Below, piece by piece: positions 1 through 8,166 of a stretch of DNA of 64,000 bases. A model generated the notes under the pieces. It did no database searches. It was not told the DNA's origin and saw only the letters and a list, made by a program, of their open reading frames with translations. This stretch comes from Chitinophaga sp. S165 (GTDB lineage Bacteria > Bacteroidota > Bacteroidia > Chitinophagales > Chitinophagaceae). Location of the stretch: positions 186,001-250,000 of the forward strand of contig NZ_QGTG01000003.1 in NCBI RefSeq assembly GCF_003182155.1. Direction: 5' to 3'. Numbering within the stretch: the first letter of the stretch is position 1; the number at the start of each line of letters is the position of its first letter. The position numbers were made by a program, and so were the translations under genes.

Positions 1-138
1 AAAATGCTGGTAGAGCGATGACTTTGCAATACCTGCTTCTTCGACGATCTGGTTAATACCTGTGTTGCTGTAGCCTTGCTGATAAAATAACCGGGATGCA
101 GTTCTCAGAACGATTTCTCTGATCGGTTTCTTTTTCAT
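1..138 (-). CDS. TetR/AcrR family regulator, N-terminal fragment (runs off the left edge)
   Basis: Only the first 46 codons are inside the window. They encode the TetR DNA-binding helix-turn-helix: KPIREIVLRTASRLFYQQGY followed by SNTGINQIVEEAGIAKSSLYQHF. The ATG is at 138-136. It lies 28 bp from a perfect operator-like palindrome at 167-182. The sequence is a close paralogue of the next gene (264-815), with near-identical RLFYQQGY, NTGINQI and KSSLY segments, so the two look like a tandem duplication. Family knowledge: TetR proteins are dimeric repressors that are often autoregulated. The ligand-binding half is not visible, so the inducer cannot be inferred. Confidence 0.85.
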   Translation of the reverse strand, partial: MKKKPIREIVLRTASRLFYQQGYSNTGINQIVEEAGIAKSSLYQHF

Positions 139-166
139 AGGACCAAAGGTAAATAAATATATCAAG

Positions 167-182
167 AACAGACAAGTCTGTT
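167..182. promoter_or_regulatory. Palindromic operator upstream of the first TetR gene
   Basis: Perfect inverted repeat with arms AACAGAC and GTCTGTT separated by AA. It lies 28 bp upstream of the TetR start at 138. The same palindrome recurs upstream of the second TetR gene at 842-859. Its position and symmetry fit an autoregulatory TetR binding site (inference). Confidence 0.7.
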
Positions 183-263
183 TTCGCTATATTTTTAATT
201 TTCTTTTCTTATTTTTTATTAAATAAGGGAAGAGCTGTTTAATCAGGTAGCGGTGGGAGGGAA

Positions 264-815
264 TTATTTCATTAATAACTGGGCCATGCTTCTTGCGGTG
301 GTCACCGGCCATATTTCGCCATGGACCTTATTGGCGATGAGGGCGCCATCGAATAATATATAGATCTCATCTGCCAGATGGCCCTTATCTATGGGAGCCA
401 GGATACTCCTGAAAAGGTTTCTGACGCCATCTTTTTGTTTCTTGATCTGATTTCTGACGCGCTCGGCGTCTTTGGGTATTTCAGATATGATATTCAGAAA
501 GTTACATCCGTAGTAGTCACTTTGCTGGACGAGATTGATCAGGTAGTCAAATACAGCCAGTATTTTTCGCTGTGGTTCCTCATATTGGCGGGTTGCATTC
601 AGCAAAGCCTCGTCTGTAGCCGCTCCGGCACTTTCCAGATAGGCCATTAAGATATCTTCTTTGGACCTGAATCCCTGGTAGAGGGAGGATTTCACAACCC
701 CGGATTCCTCAATTATCTGGTTGATTCCGGTGTTGACATAACCCTGTTGATAGAACAGGCGGGACGCAGTATCTACGATTGCTTCGCGGACTGCATTTTT
801 TCTTTTGTCGCGCAT
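264..815 (-). CDS. TetR/AcrR family transcriptional regulator
   Basis: A TetR-type regulator of about 183 residues. The N-terminal helix-turn-helix covers roughly residues 1-50 (AIVDTASRLFYQQGYVNTGI, then QIIEESGVVKSSLYQGFRSKED). The rest is a helical ligand-binding domain. The frame is open up to an ATG at 839, but I prefer the ATG at 815 (MRDKRKN). It aligns with the paralogue's start and puts the gene 26 bp from its operator palindrome, as in the first copy (28 bp). The ligand is unknown. The nearest gene with an enzymatic product is a short-chain dehydrogenase 2 kb away, so no target can be assigned. Confidence 0.88.
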   Translation of the reverse strand: MRDKRKNAVREAIVDTASRLFYQQGYVNTGINQIIEESGVVKSSLYQGFRSKEDILMAYLESAGAATDEALLNATRQYEEPQRKILAVFDYLINLVQQSDYYGCNFLNIISEIPKDAERVRNQIKKQKDGVRNLFRSILAPIDKGHLADEIYILFDGALIANKVHGEIWPVTTARSMAQLLMK

Positions 816-841
816 AAAAGCAAAGTTGAGGAAAAACATTC

Positions 842-859
842 AAACAGACAAGTCTGTTT
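842..859. promoter_or_regulatory. Palindromic operator upstream of the second TetR gene
   Basis: Perfect inverted repeat with arms AAACAGAC and GTCTGTTT around a central AA. It is the same core as at 167-182, extended by one base pair on each side. It lies 26 bp upstream of the preferred TetR start at 815. Confidence 0.7.
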
Positions 860-913
860 CGTTTTGCCTGGTGACGCAGATTCCCGATTCTACCTGTTAA
901 GCTGCTTGCTGCC

Positions 914-1807
914 TTAATCGCATTTATATTCAAACCCAAAAGTAGTATTGATGTTGTAGCCATTTGTAGTGGTGGCTGTCATGGTGACCTTTTCAAGTTT
1001 TTCGTCTTTTACCGTATATTTATAATCAATAGATTTATAGAAGTCGTAATATATGGTAGTATCTTTAAACATCTTACAATGGATACTAACCACATTATTC
1101 ATATTCGGCTTACCGGTCCTGATATCTCTGACGTCATCTCCGACCTCATATAGGTAGTAGGCTTCGGGAAACCATGCGGAGTTGTCATATGTATAGGTAA
1201 GCGTGTCTGCGCCTTTCCTGACAAGCGGATCGCTGGCATATTCGTAGTAAATATTTTCCCGCCGTATCATGTTGCCATTCTGGTACGTAGACTTTGTTTC
1301 CTTTGTGAGAAATAAGCCTAATTCATACCACTTCTGGCCGATAAGATGGCCTTCCGCATCGTATTGATAGTCGATGCTATCCTGGCGAATATAGTCTTCT
1401 TCTGACGTGTGATCTGATGAATATTCATTCCTCGTATGGAACACAATGCGGCCATTATTGTCGAGTGTATAAATATAACGCTCTGTTAAATTTGCATCGG
1501 TGATGCTGTTTAAATACATACGATGGATGACCTTGCCATTTTCGTAGCTATAAAGAATATATGTGTTGATGCCTTGTCTCTGCGTAATTCTATTGAGACT
1601 ATCATATGTAAGTGTCACGGGATCCCTGAAGTAAGGCATGTTGGGTTGATATTGATAATTTATCTCTGAAAGCAGACACTTTGGAGTATCAACTTCCGTT
1701 GGAGGATCGGTGTCGGGTGGCAGAACATCAGGTGAATTTTTTTTTGAACATGCGGCAAAGATGTAAAGTGCGGCGAACATTGAGGAGACAATCCATTTAC
1801 TTCTCAT
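914..1807 (-). CDS. Hypothetical lipoprotein with YD-like repeats
   Basis: About 297 residues. I start it at the ATG at 1807 (MRSKWIVSS), because this gives a signal peptide ending in the lipobox FAAC, followed by a polar, proline/aspartate-rich linker (SKKNSPDVLPPDTDPP). An upstream in-frame ATG at 1900 would place an unrelated 31 residues before the signal. The mature part has repeated strands of the type YDSLNRI, YENGKVI, LDNNGRI and YDAEGHL, which resemble RHS/YD-type beta repeats. Two tandem lipoproteins at 43-45 kb share this style. Probably anchored at the cell surface or periplasmic face. Function unknown. Confidence 0.75.
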   Translation of the reverse strand: MRSKWIVSSMFAALYIFAACSKKNSPDVLPPDTDPPTEVDTPKCLLSEINYQYQPNMPYFRDPVTLTYDSLNRITQRQGINTYILYSYENGKVIHRMYLNSITDANLTERYIYTLDNNGRIVFHTRNEYSSDHTSEEDYIRQDSIDYQYDAEGHLIGQKWYELGLFLTKETKSTYQNGNMIRRENIYYEYASDPLVRKGADTLTYTYDNSAWFPEAYYLYEVGDDVRDIRTGKPNMNNVVSIHCKMFKDTTIYYDFYKSIDYKYTVKDEKLEKVTMTATTTNGYNINTTFGFEYKCD

Positions 1808-2003
1808 GGTACAGTTTAAGTCGAAAAATAAGATATAACGTGAGTGCTTAATTCTGCCGGTATACAGTATACTACCGGTGCAGCAATTTATACATTCCAA
1901 ATCTTTCGTTTGTTAATTGGATGTTAACGGATATAAGTTGCCAATTACTATTGAAGTGTGTATTGTGAATATATGACGTGTGAAAAAAATGTAATTTTAT
2001 ATA

Positions 2004-2894
2004 ATGCAGGTACGTAGCCCAGATTCACATGTACCGGTCTACCATTTGGAACCGGATACCGTAAGCGGTAATAAACACTTTAGAGTATATAACTTCGAAG
2101 GCGATTTTCCGGACCTGTCGGAACTACTTATACCGCACAGGAAGGACCATTACCTGTTTGTTTTCATCAGGAAGGCAGGTACACGTCAATGGATAGACAT
2201 GACGCCATACATTCTTAAGGACAATACTTTTTACTTCTCTGGTCCGGGGCAGGTCATCGTAAAAGAAGAATTTAAACAATTATGGAGTACCGGTATAGCT
2301 TTCACCAGTGAGTTCCTTTCCTTTCAGGAAAATGCTTCCTTACGGAATTTACCTATCATTCGAAATTATCAGCAAGGGAATGAATTGCTCCTGACGGATA
2401 CTGACATTCTTTTTGTAGAAGATCTGTTACGTAAGATCTGTGGCGAGTATCTGCAACCGGGGGAATGGCAGCAACGTATGCTGTCGGCTTACCTGACGTT
2501 ACTGCTAACTTATCTGAGCCGTCTGTTTACAACGCAGTATACTACCACTGATACTCCGGCGGATAAGCAGCTGCTAAAGCATTTTCAGGCGAAGATCGAT
2601 GAAAATTTTTATCAGTATCATGAAGTAAGCGACTATGCTGCAATGCTGCATATTTCAGCAGGACATTTAGGTGAAGTGGTGAAAATTCAGAGTGGCAAGC
2701 CGGCAATCAAACATATACATGAACGATTAGTAATGGAAGCCAGGCGTCTGTTGCTTCATACCAATAACTCACTGAAGGATATTGCTTTTAACCTCGGTTT
2801 TTCGGACACTTCCTATTTTAACCGCTTCTTTAAAAGAGAAACAGGTGAAACACCTGCAGCGTATCGTACAAAAATCCGGGAAATGTACCATTAG
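2004..2894 (+). CDS. AraC family transcriptional regulator
   Basis: 296 residues. The C-terminal ~100 residues are an AraC double helix-turn-helix (DYAAMLHISAGHLGEVVK; then LKDIAFNLGFSDTSYFNRFF and KRETGETPAAYR). The N-terminal ~190 residues are a variable sensing domain. The gene ends 65 bp before a co-directional short-chain dehydrogenase, its likely target or operon partner. A TAATTTTA sequence at 1992-1999 lies only 5 bp before the ATG, so if it is the -7 box the transcript would be almost leaderless. The inducer is unknown. Confidence 0.9.
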   Translation: MQVRSPDSHVPVYHLEPDTVSGNKHFRVYNFEGDFPDLSELLIPHRKDHYLFVFIRKAGTRQWIDMTPYILKDNTFYFSGPGQVIVKEEFKQLWSTGIAFTSEFLSFQENASLRNLPIIRNYQQGNELLLTDTDILFVEDLLRKICGEYLQPGEWQQRMLSAYLTLLLTYLSRLFTTQYTTTDTPADKQLLKHFQAKIDENFYQYHEVSDYAAMLHISAGHLGEVVKIQSGKPAIKHIHERLVMEARRLLLHTNNSLKDIAFNLGFSDTSYFNRFFKRETGETPAAYRTKIREMYH

Positions 2895-2959
2895 TACCGA
2901 AGAATGTGTCACAGCTGATCTTTCGCACGCCAGTAGCTTTGTACTGTTAAAAATTAATT

Positions 2960-3697
2960 ATGAAAACAGTACTGATAACAGGAGCAAACAAAAGTATCGG
3001 CTATGAAACAGCCAGGCAATTATTACAAAAAGGGTATTATGTATACCTGGGAAGCCGTGATATAAAGAAAGGCGAGCAGGCGGTCGGCCAGTTGCGATCA
3101 GAAGGATTGAACAATGTTGAGACCATAGAGATCGATGTAGATGATCTCAGCTCTATAAAAGCTGCCCGCGAGGTACTTGGTGGAAAAACCCAAGTGCTGG
3201 ACGTATTGATCAACAATGCCGGTATAGGTGGTAGTATTCCGCAGTCTCCGCTTGAAACGGATATCAGCTTTTTTAAACAGGTATTCGAAACTAATTTCTT
3301 TGGTGTCATATCAATGACTCAGGCATTCATGGACCTGTTGAGGAATTCACCCGAGCCAAGAATTGTCAATGTTACTTCCGGCCTGGGTTCACTTACACTT
3401 CAAAACGATCCTTCCTGGAAGCATTATCATGTTAAGCCTGCATCTTATGTTCCATCCAAAGCTGCTCTTAACGCTTATACAATCGTGTTGGCTGATGCCC
3501 TGCGTGATACTCCTTTTAAGGTAAATGCAGTTGATCCCGGCTATACAGCTACGGATTTCAACAATCACACCGGTCCCGGAACGGTACCAGATGCCGCTGC
3601 GCGTGTAGTGAAGGCTGCCGTAATGGGACCGGATGGTCCGACAGGTTTGTTCTTTAGTGATGACAATGTACCGGAAACCGGGATCAGTCCATGGTAA
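2960..3697 (+). CDS. SDR family NAD(P)-dependent oxidoreductase
   Basis: 245 residues, a classical short-chain dehydrogenase length. The nucleotide-binding motif is TGANKSIG (7-14), the NNAG motif is at 85-88, the catalytic serine is near 140, and the YxxxK pair is Y163/K167. The Rossmann motif has N-K-S-I-G in place of the usual glycine-rich x-G-x-G, a common variant. It follows an AraC regulator on the same strand, which suggests inducible expression. The substrate is not predictable from sequence alone. Confidence 0.9.
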   Translation: MKTVLITGANKSIGYETARQLLQKGYYVYLGSRDIKKGEQAVGQLRSEGLNNVETIEIDVDDLSSIKAAREVLGGKTQVLDVLINNAGIGGSIPQSPLETDISFFKQVFETNFFGVISMTQAFMDLLRNSPEPRIVNVTSGLGSLTLQNDPSWKHYHVKPASYVPSKAALNAYTIVLADALRDTPFKVNAVDPGYTATDFNNHTGPGTVPDAAARVVKAAVMGPDGPTGLFFSDDNVPETGISPW

Positions 3698-3765
3698 AAG
3701 GAGGTTAAGCCGTTTGCAGGAACTGGCAGACCGGCATTGAAATGATCTGCAGGGGCAGGCATAAA

Positions 3766-3787
3766 AAATACCAACTACTTGGTATTT
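3766..3787. promoter_or_regulatory. Short perfect palindrome before the nuclease-CHAT operon
   Basis: Arms AAATACCAA and TTGGTATTT are separated by CTAC (9-bp stem, 4-nt loop). It lies 69 bp after the SDR stop and 69 bp before the nuclease start. It could be an operator for the downstream operon, or a weak terminator for the SDR gene, since the right arm ends in TTT. Confidence 0.45.
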
Positions 3788-3790
3788 CAA

Positions 3791-3820
3791 TTTGGCAATG
3801 AATACGTTAAATTACGTAAG
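3791..3820 (+). promoter_or_regulatory. Candidate promoter of the nuclease-CHAT operon
   Basis: TTTG at 3791-3794 is followed after 18 bp by TACGTAAG (3813-3820), a partial match to the Bacteroidetes -7 box TANNTTTG. Transcription would start about 30 bp before the ATG at 3856. The -7 match is weak. Confidence 0.3.
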
Positions 3821-3855
3821 TAAGTTCCACAGCATTCATTCTTAAATTTTCCTTT

Positions 3856-4878
3856 ATGCCTGCCCCAAACCTGAAAGATCTGGCCTTCGCCAAAGAAGAG
3901 CTGCTCCGTTGTAAGGGCTACGCCCCCAGATTCATTGGCGAACGTATCAATTTGTCACTCAGCAAGATACTTAGTGCAGAACAGAAGCTACTGCTACCGG
4001 AGGTTGAAGGTAACAAACAGGGTATCCTGCACTATACAGGATTCAGCGTACTCTATAACACTGAACGTAAAGTACCTTTTGTAGCCGCTTATAACATCAA
4101 CGGCGCCGATAAAGCTGATCAATCGCCAAGACCTGCATTCAGAAAAGATCCGAGGGTATTAGCCGAGTTGCAGCTGGGCAAGGAGTTCTATGATCTGCGT
4201 AAAGATATTACTGAGTTTGAGATTGGCCATATGGCCTCCAATAACGAAATGGGAAGAGGGGAGAATGGCCGCCTGAAAGCTTACCAGACATTCCACTTTA
4301 CCAACAGCGTGCCCCAGGCAGAAAAGTTAAACAGTGGCCTCTGGAAAGGGCTGGAAAGTTATATTATCAAGGAAGCGGCCAGCGTGGCAGGCAACAAACG
4401 CATCTGTGTATTTACCGGTCCGATGTTGACATCTAAGGACCCTTCTTATGTCAAATTACCCTCCTTCAGGATTCCCCTGCTCTTCTTCAAGGTGATCGTA
4501 TTTATGAGCCCTAAAGGGCTTTATTCCACCGCTTTTATGATAAGCCATGAGAAGAAGCTTATTGAAGACAATATGTTCACTGTAAGAAGACGCAGAGGCC
4601 TTGCACCAGAGGAGGTGGGATTCTTTAACGACTTTGTTTACAAAGAGGTTTTCCAGGTAAATATTCCCTTTGTTGAAGCCAACACGGGGCTGAACTTCAG
4701 TTGGACAGGTGTAAAGAAACTGGTAGTGCCGGAAGGAAAGAAGATGTTGAGTGTGATCAGGGGTATTCGCGATGCAGCTGAAGCGAAGGAAAGAATTACA
4801 AGAGGATTAGCACCTGCAGACATTAATGGAGGAAAGAGGCCTACGGGGAACTTCCGCATAAATATTGTGTTACCATAA
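3856..4878 (+). CDS. DNA/RNA non-specific endonuclease (NUC1 / Endonuclease_NS type)
   Basis: 340 residues with no signal peptide, so probably cytosolic. The ββα-metal core is recognisable. EIGHMASNNEMGR places the general-base histidine at H125, where classical enzymes read DRGH. TNSVPQAEKLNSGLWKGLE supplies the metal-ligand asparagine N150 and the conserved glutamate E167. KRICVFTGPML matches the following core strand. The D and R of DRGH are replaced by E and I, so activity may be altered. Family members are often secreted; this one is not. The next gene, a CHAT protease, starts 11 bp downstream on the same strand, so the two are almost certainly co-transcribed. A role as the killing effector of a protease-gated defence module is inference. 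Confidence 0.82.
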   Translation: MPAPNLKDLAFAKEELLRCKGYAPRFIGERINLSLSKILSAEQKLLLPEVEGNKQGILHYTGFSVLYNTERKVPFVAAYNINGADKADQSPRPAFRKDPRVLAELQLGKEFYDLRKDITEFEIGHMASNNEMGRGENGRLKAYQTFHFTNSVPQAEKLNSGLWKGLESYIIKEAASVAGNKRICVFTGPMLTSKDPSYVKLPSFRIPLLFFKVIVFMSPKGLYSTAFMISHEKKLIEDNMFTVRRRRGLAPEEVGFFNDFVYKEVFQVNIPFVEANTGLNFSWTGVKKLVVPEGKKMLSVIRGIRDAAEAKERITRGLAPADINGGKRPTGNFRINIVLP

Positions 4879-4889
4879 CATCGTTTATC

Positions 4890-7178
4890 ATGAAACGGTC
4901 TACCAATGCTTATAATTCAGCGAGCATACAGGTTGTAGCTTTGCTGCAGGAATATTGTAATCAACAATTGCTATCGCCCGGTGTGAAAAGCCCTGTGCAG
5001 CCAATGTGGGATTTTCTGGCATCAGTATTTAAATCTGCTCAGCAACAGCAGCTGTTGAAGGCATTCAGTAAAACGCCCTTAGGCAAGCCGGAAGAAGCAC
5101 TGCTGCAAATGATAGATGCTAAAATTGCGAAAAGCCCTGATTTTCAAATGCGGCTACGTGAGTTGTTTGAGCAGATACCGAAGAAGCTGTCAGCAGCACC
5201 GCCGCCACAGAACGCTCCTTATCCGCCTGATAGAAGAGAATCAAGGGGAGGTTACTGGCCGCCGTTTATCGAGTTTGAAGGAAAGAAGTCAGAGGATGAT
5301 ATATTCAAAAACACTGATTATTTCGGTCAGGGTACCCCGTTGATCTTGCCAGACAATACAGCTGACAGCGATGAAGACCCTTCTCCCGGTATCGTAGATT
5401 GGGGGCTTCCATCAACAACGCCTTCACCTACTCCTTACGGTAGCCCTGGCCCAGGTTCCAGTATATCTGGAAACGATCCGTCTAATTGGTCAAATCCTTC
5501 GGGAGAACAGGATTCTTCTTCGGGGATGAAAGTATTCCGGAGGTCCAGGTCACTGAAGCCTGCAAAACCGGCGAAAAGGGGGTATGGTGTTGGAAATGGC
5601 GTTTTTCCTGATTCTATACCAAGCGGTAAGACCACAAAAGAGATCTCCCCATCTCCGGCAAAGGCGGTTACCAAAAAAGTGACCTGTCATTTCCAGGCCA
5701 GTACCAAAGAGCAGGTCGTAAAAGAAAAGCCTGTCGCAGTAGAAGTGACGATATCCAGGAATGAAATTGAAGCAATTCCCGGGAGGGTGACGGCTACTGC
5801 CAAATCCAAGGTGAAAGCCGACAAGATGTTAACGATCAGTATACATCCTGAAATCAATTGTATCATCAAGGGCGACTTTCGAAAGAAAATTGAAGTTCCT
5901 GCTGCGGGGGAATCTGCTGTAGTCTCTTTCAGCGCAATGTTCACTCACATCGGACCATGTAAACTGCATATAGAAATATCCCAGGAACAGGTACCAATGG
6001 CATCACTTACATTAGAACCTGTTTGTGTAGAAAAGGAGGCGCCGGCAGGTGTGACCAATGCTACTGCTATTGCCGATGCTCCGGCACCTTTTCCGAAGGC
6101 GGTCAACCAGCTACGCATCCGTGAGCATCAGGTGGGTACGAACAGTTATTATACGTACGAACTGGATGTTCCCGGCCTGGAGATCCTGGACCTTTTTGAA
6201 TCTCCCACTATTACTGTAGACAGACAGAAATATATAGCGCAGTTATATACTGAGATAGAAGAGTTATGGGACAATACCAATGGGAATATGAAGGTTTTCA
6301 ATATGCAATTGCGTGATTACGGTGCTACATTGTTCATGCAGTTGTTTCCGGAAAAACTGAGGAATATTCTTTACAAGAATACACTGAATATTACGTCTAT
6401 ACAGGTCATTTCTACAGAGCCTTTCATACCCTGGGAGTTGCTGCTGGTAAAACATCCCGATCAACAGGTAGCGTGGCAGTCTGCAGACAAGTTCCTGGGT
6501 GAAATGGGGCTTACCCGTTGGTTACATGGCTGGACGCCGGCAAAAGAGCTGGTGATACGGAAAGACCAGGCTAAATATGTCATTCCACAATATCAGGACC
6601 CTCAACATGAGTTGCCAGCAGGGCAATTAGAAGCGAAATATCTGAAGAAAGCATTCGGAGCTGTGGAAGTAGAACCATCAACATTGACGGTTACCGAGCT
6701 ACTGCGCGAGGGCAAATTTGATCTCTTACATTTCTGTTGTCATGGTGGTGCAGATATGGACAATATCACACATGCAAAACTTCTCTTAAAGGAAGAGTAT
6801 AAGAATGGCGAGTTAAAGCCGACCTACCTTACACAGACTACCGTCCAGGGATGCGGTAGTATCAGCCGTGACGGAAGTCGCCCGCTGGTAGTGGTCAATG
6901 CCTGTGAAACCGGGCGTTTAGGGAACGGGCTGACTGGTTACGGAGGTTTTGCCAAAGCGTTCCTCAATGCCGGCGCAGGTGCATTTATAGGCTCACTATG
7001 GGCTGTGGAAGACAATGCAGCTGTCTCGTTCATCACTAGTTTTTATGATGAGCTAAAAGCCGGGAAAACACTGTCGGAAGCTACCGTCAATGCCAGGGCA
7101 AAGGCAAGTGCGGAACCTGATTCTGCCTGGATCTCCTACGTGGTGTATGGACATCCCTTTGCGGTACTCAAGCGTTGA
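4890..7178 (+). CDS. CHAT domain (caspase-like) protease with Pro-rich linker
   Basis: 762 residues. Residues 1-100 are helical and could be an adaptor or effector-associated domain. Residues 100-265 form a low-complexity Pro/Ser/Gly-rich linker. Residues 265-380 look like an Ig-type β domain (EVTISRNEIEAIPGRVTATA). Residues 405-762 are the CHAT domain: IPWELLLV near 513, catalytic His618 in HFCCHGG, and catalytic Cys672 in VVNACETG, followed by GAGAFIGSLWAVED. CHAT proteins are cysteine peptidases of the caspase/separase clan and usually act in programmed cell death or conflict systems. It lies 11 bp after the endonuclease gene. Inference: it cleaves or activates the nuclease, or senses the trigger through its N-terminal and Ig-like regions. 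It stops 11 bp before a convergent gene. Confidence 0.88.
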   Translation: MKRSTNAYNSASIQVVALLQEYCNQQLLSPGVKSPVQPMWDFLASVFKSAQQQQLLKAFSKTPLGKPEEALLQMIDAKIAKSPDFQMRLRELFEQIPKKLSAAPPPQNAPYPPDRRESRGGYWPPFIEFEGKKSEDDIFKNTDYFGQGTPLILPDNTADSDEDPSPGIVDWGLPSTTPSPTPYGSPGPGSSISGNDPSNWSNPSGEQDSSSGMKVFRRSRSLKPAKPAKRGYGVGNGVFPDSIPSGKTTKEISPSPAKAVTKKVTCHFQASTKEQVVKEKPVAVEVTISRNEIEAIPGRVTATAKSKVKADKMLTISIHPEINCIIKGDFRKKIEVPAAGESAVVSFSAMFTHIGPCKLHIEISQEQVPMASLTLEPVCVEKEAPAGVTNATAIADAPAPFPKAVNQLRIREHQVGTNSYYTYELDVPGLEILDLFESPTITVDRQKYIAQLYTEIEELWDNTNGNMKVFNMQLRDYGATLFMQLFPEKLRNILYKNTLNITSIQVISTEPFIPWELLLVKHPDQQVAWQSADKFLGEMGLTRWLHGWTPAKELVIRKDQAKYVIPQYQDPQHELPAGQLEAKYLKKAFGAVEVEPSTLTVTELLREGKFDLLHFCCHGGADMDNITHAKLLLKEEYKNGELKPTYLTQTTVQGCGSISRDGSRPLVVVNACETGRLGNGLTGYGGFAKAFLNAGAGAFIGSLWAVEDNAAVSFITSFYDELKAGKTLSEATVNARAKASAEPDSAWISYVVYGHPFAVLKR

Positions 7179-7188
7179 TCTTATATGA

Positions 7189-7644
7189 TCACTTGCCGGA
7201 AGGGAATTTATCTGCAATCAGGTTAAGATTAATACCATGTTCCATATACGCCTTTAGTCCATCAAGTACCGTTGTGAAACCACCGGTAGTATTGATCAGC
7301 TCTTTCATGAGTTCTTCCCCTTCTGATTGGAAACCATAGTTTTTTATAACTACATATGTGGTACCGTCACCCATTGGTTTGAAAATGAAATCTACCGCAG
7401 TAGCGGGACTTCCCCAGTCGATCGCGATCAGTTCATTCTGTACGATATCTTTTACGGTTACGATAGTAGAAACATTATACATCTCCCATTCCCAGACAAC
7501 GGTTGTATTCTTTTCCAGTTTACCACTTGCTTTTGTGAACCAGAAATGGCGGGTCTGTTCGGGATCAATAAATGCATTAAAGACCTCATTAGCTGGTTTT
7601 CTGATCAGCATTTGTGCTTCGATGACGGGCTGAAGTGTGTTCAT
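7189..7644 (-). CDS. AHSA1 / SRPBCC domain protein
   Basis: 151 residues from the ATG at 7644 (MNTLQPVIEAQ). The fold signature is IRKPANEVFNAFIDPEQTRHFW, then VWEWEMYN and a C-terminal helix LDGLKAYMEHG, typical of the AHSA1-like SRPBCC family (hydrophobic ligand-binding or Hsp90 co-chaperone-like fold). An in-frame ATG exists at 7752, but a perfect -7 box at 7667-7674 lies between the two, so the short start is preferred. Convergent with the CHAT gene. Specific function unknown. Confidence 0.85.
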   Translation of the reverse strand: MNTLQPVIEAQMLIRKPANEVFNAFIDPEQTRHFWFTKASGKLEKNTTVVWEWEMYNVSTIVTVKDIVQNELIAIDWGSPATAVDFIFKPMGDGTTYVVIKNYGFQSEGEELMKELINTTGGFTTVLDGLKAYMEHGINLNLIADKFPSGK

Positions 7645-7666
7645 GTGTTTTGTTTTTGGAGAGGTA

Positions 7667-7674
7667 CAAATATA
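7667..7674 (-). promoter_or_regulatory. -7 promoter box (TATATTTG) of the AHSA1 gene
   Basis: On the minus strand this reads TATATTTG, a perfect TANNTTTG, 22 bp upstream of the ATG at 7644. No clear TTTG is seen at the expected -33 position. The box helps decide the start codon. Confidence 0.55.
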
Positions 7675-7812
7675 CGGAGGGAGATGTAAGAAAGATATTA
7701 AACGTCTCATGCTTGCTTTAATTGTATATGTTGTAGGAGCGACCTGTAACATTTAACAGGAGTAACTCTTCTCTGTCCTGAATGTATCTTCTCTCATTTT
7801 ATTAATATTCGT

Positions 7813-7906
7813 TCATACAAGGCTTATACAAGGCTTAACTTACGTTCATCTTACGTTCAAAGACGTAGGATGAACGTAAGTTAAGCCTTGTATAAGCCTT
7901 GTATGA
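7813..7906. repeat. Near-perfect 44-bp inverted repeat built of 11-mers
   Basis: Arms 7813-7856 and 7863-7906 are reverse complements with a single mismatch and a 6-nt loop (TCAAAG). Each arm is itself made of 11-bp units: ACAAGGCTTAT and ACAAGGCTTAA, then CTTACGTTCAT and CTTACGTTCAA, with the mirror units following on the right. The total is eight 11-mers (about 88 bp). There is no T-tract, so it is not a typical terminator. It lies between two divergently oriented genes (7644 and 8167). A chromosomal repeat family or a protein-binding array are both possible. Confidence 0.85.
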
Positions 7907-8036
7907 GCCTGATCAGGTTATGTTATAGGTGAAGATGTGATGAGCTGACGCTGGTAAATGTCTCTTATGCTATGTTTTTGTATAATTAATTGATAATGTG
8001 TATATTATAATTGTTTTTTCGCCTGAAAAATCAGTA
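7907..8036. other. AT-rich intergenic stretch, no gene seen
   Basis: The gap 7645-8166 holds the -7 box of the left gene, the 11-mer hairpin and the promoter of the right gene. Apart from those I see only AT-rich sequence and no credible open frame. Confidence 0.5.
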
Positions 8037-8066
8037 TTTCCCGCAACAGTTTTCTACTTAATTTTG
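8037..8066 (+). promoter_or_regulatory. Promoter of the methyltransferase gene at 8167
   Basis: TTTC at 8037-8040 stands in for TTTG. After 18 bp comes TAATTTTG (8059-8066), a perfect TANNTTTG. This predicts a 5' leader of roughly 90 nt. Confidence 0.5.
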
Positions 8067-8166
8067 TGAAGTTTAAAAGATTTGAGCAGAAAGTGTTTTG
8101 AATTTTAATAGCATCGTTTTAAAAAATCCGCGTAATCAGCGCGTCAATATAAAAGTATAAAAGATT

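Noticed and set aside
7753..7812. Possible upstream extension of the AHSA1 gene to 7752
   Set aside because: The -7 box at 7667-7674 lies inside that extension, so the ATG at 7644 is preferred.
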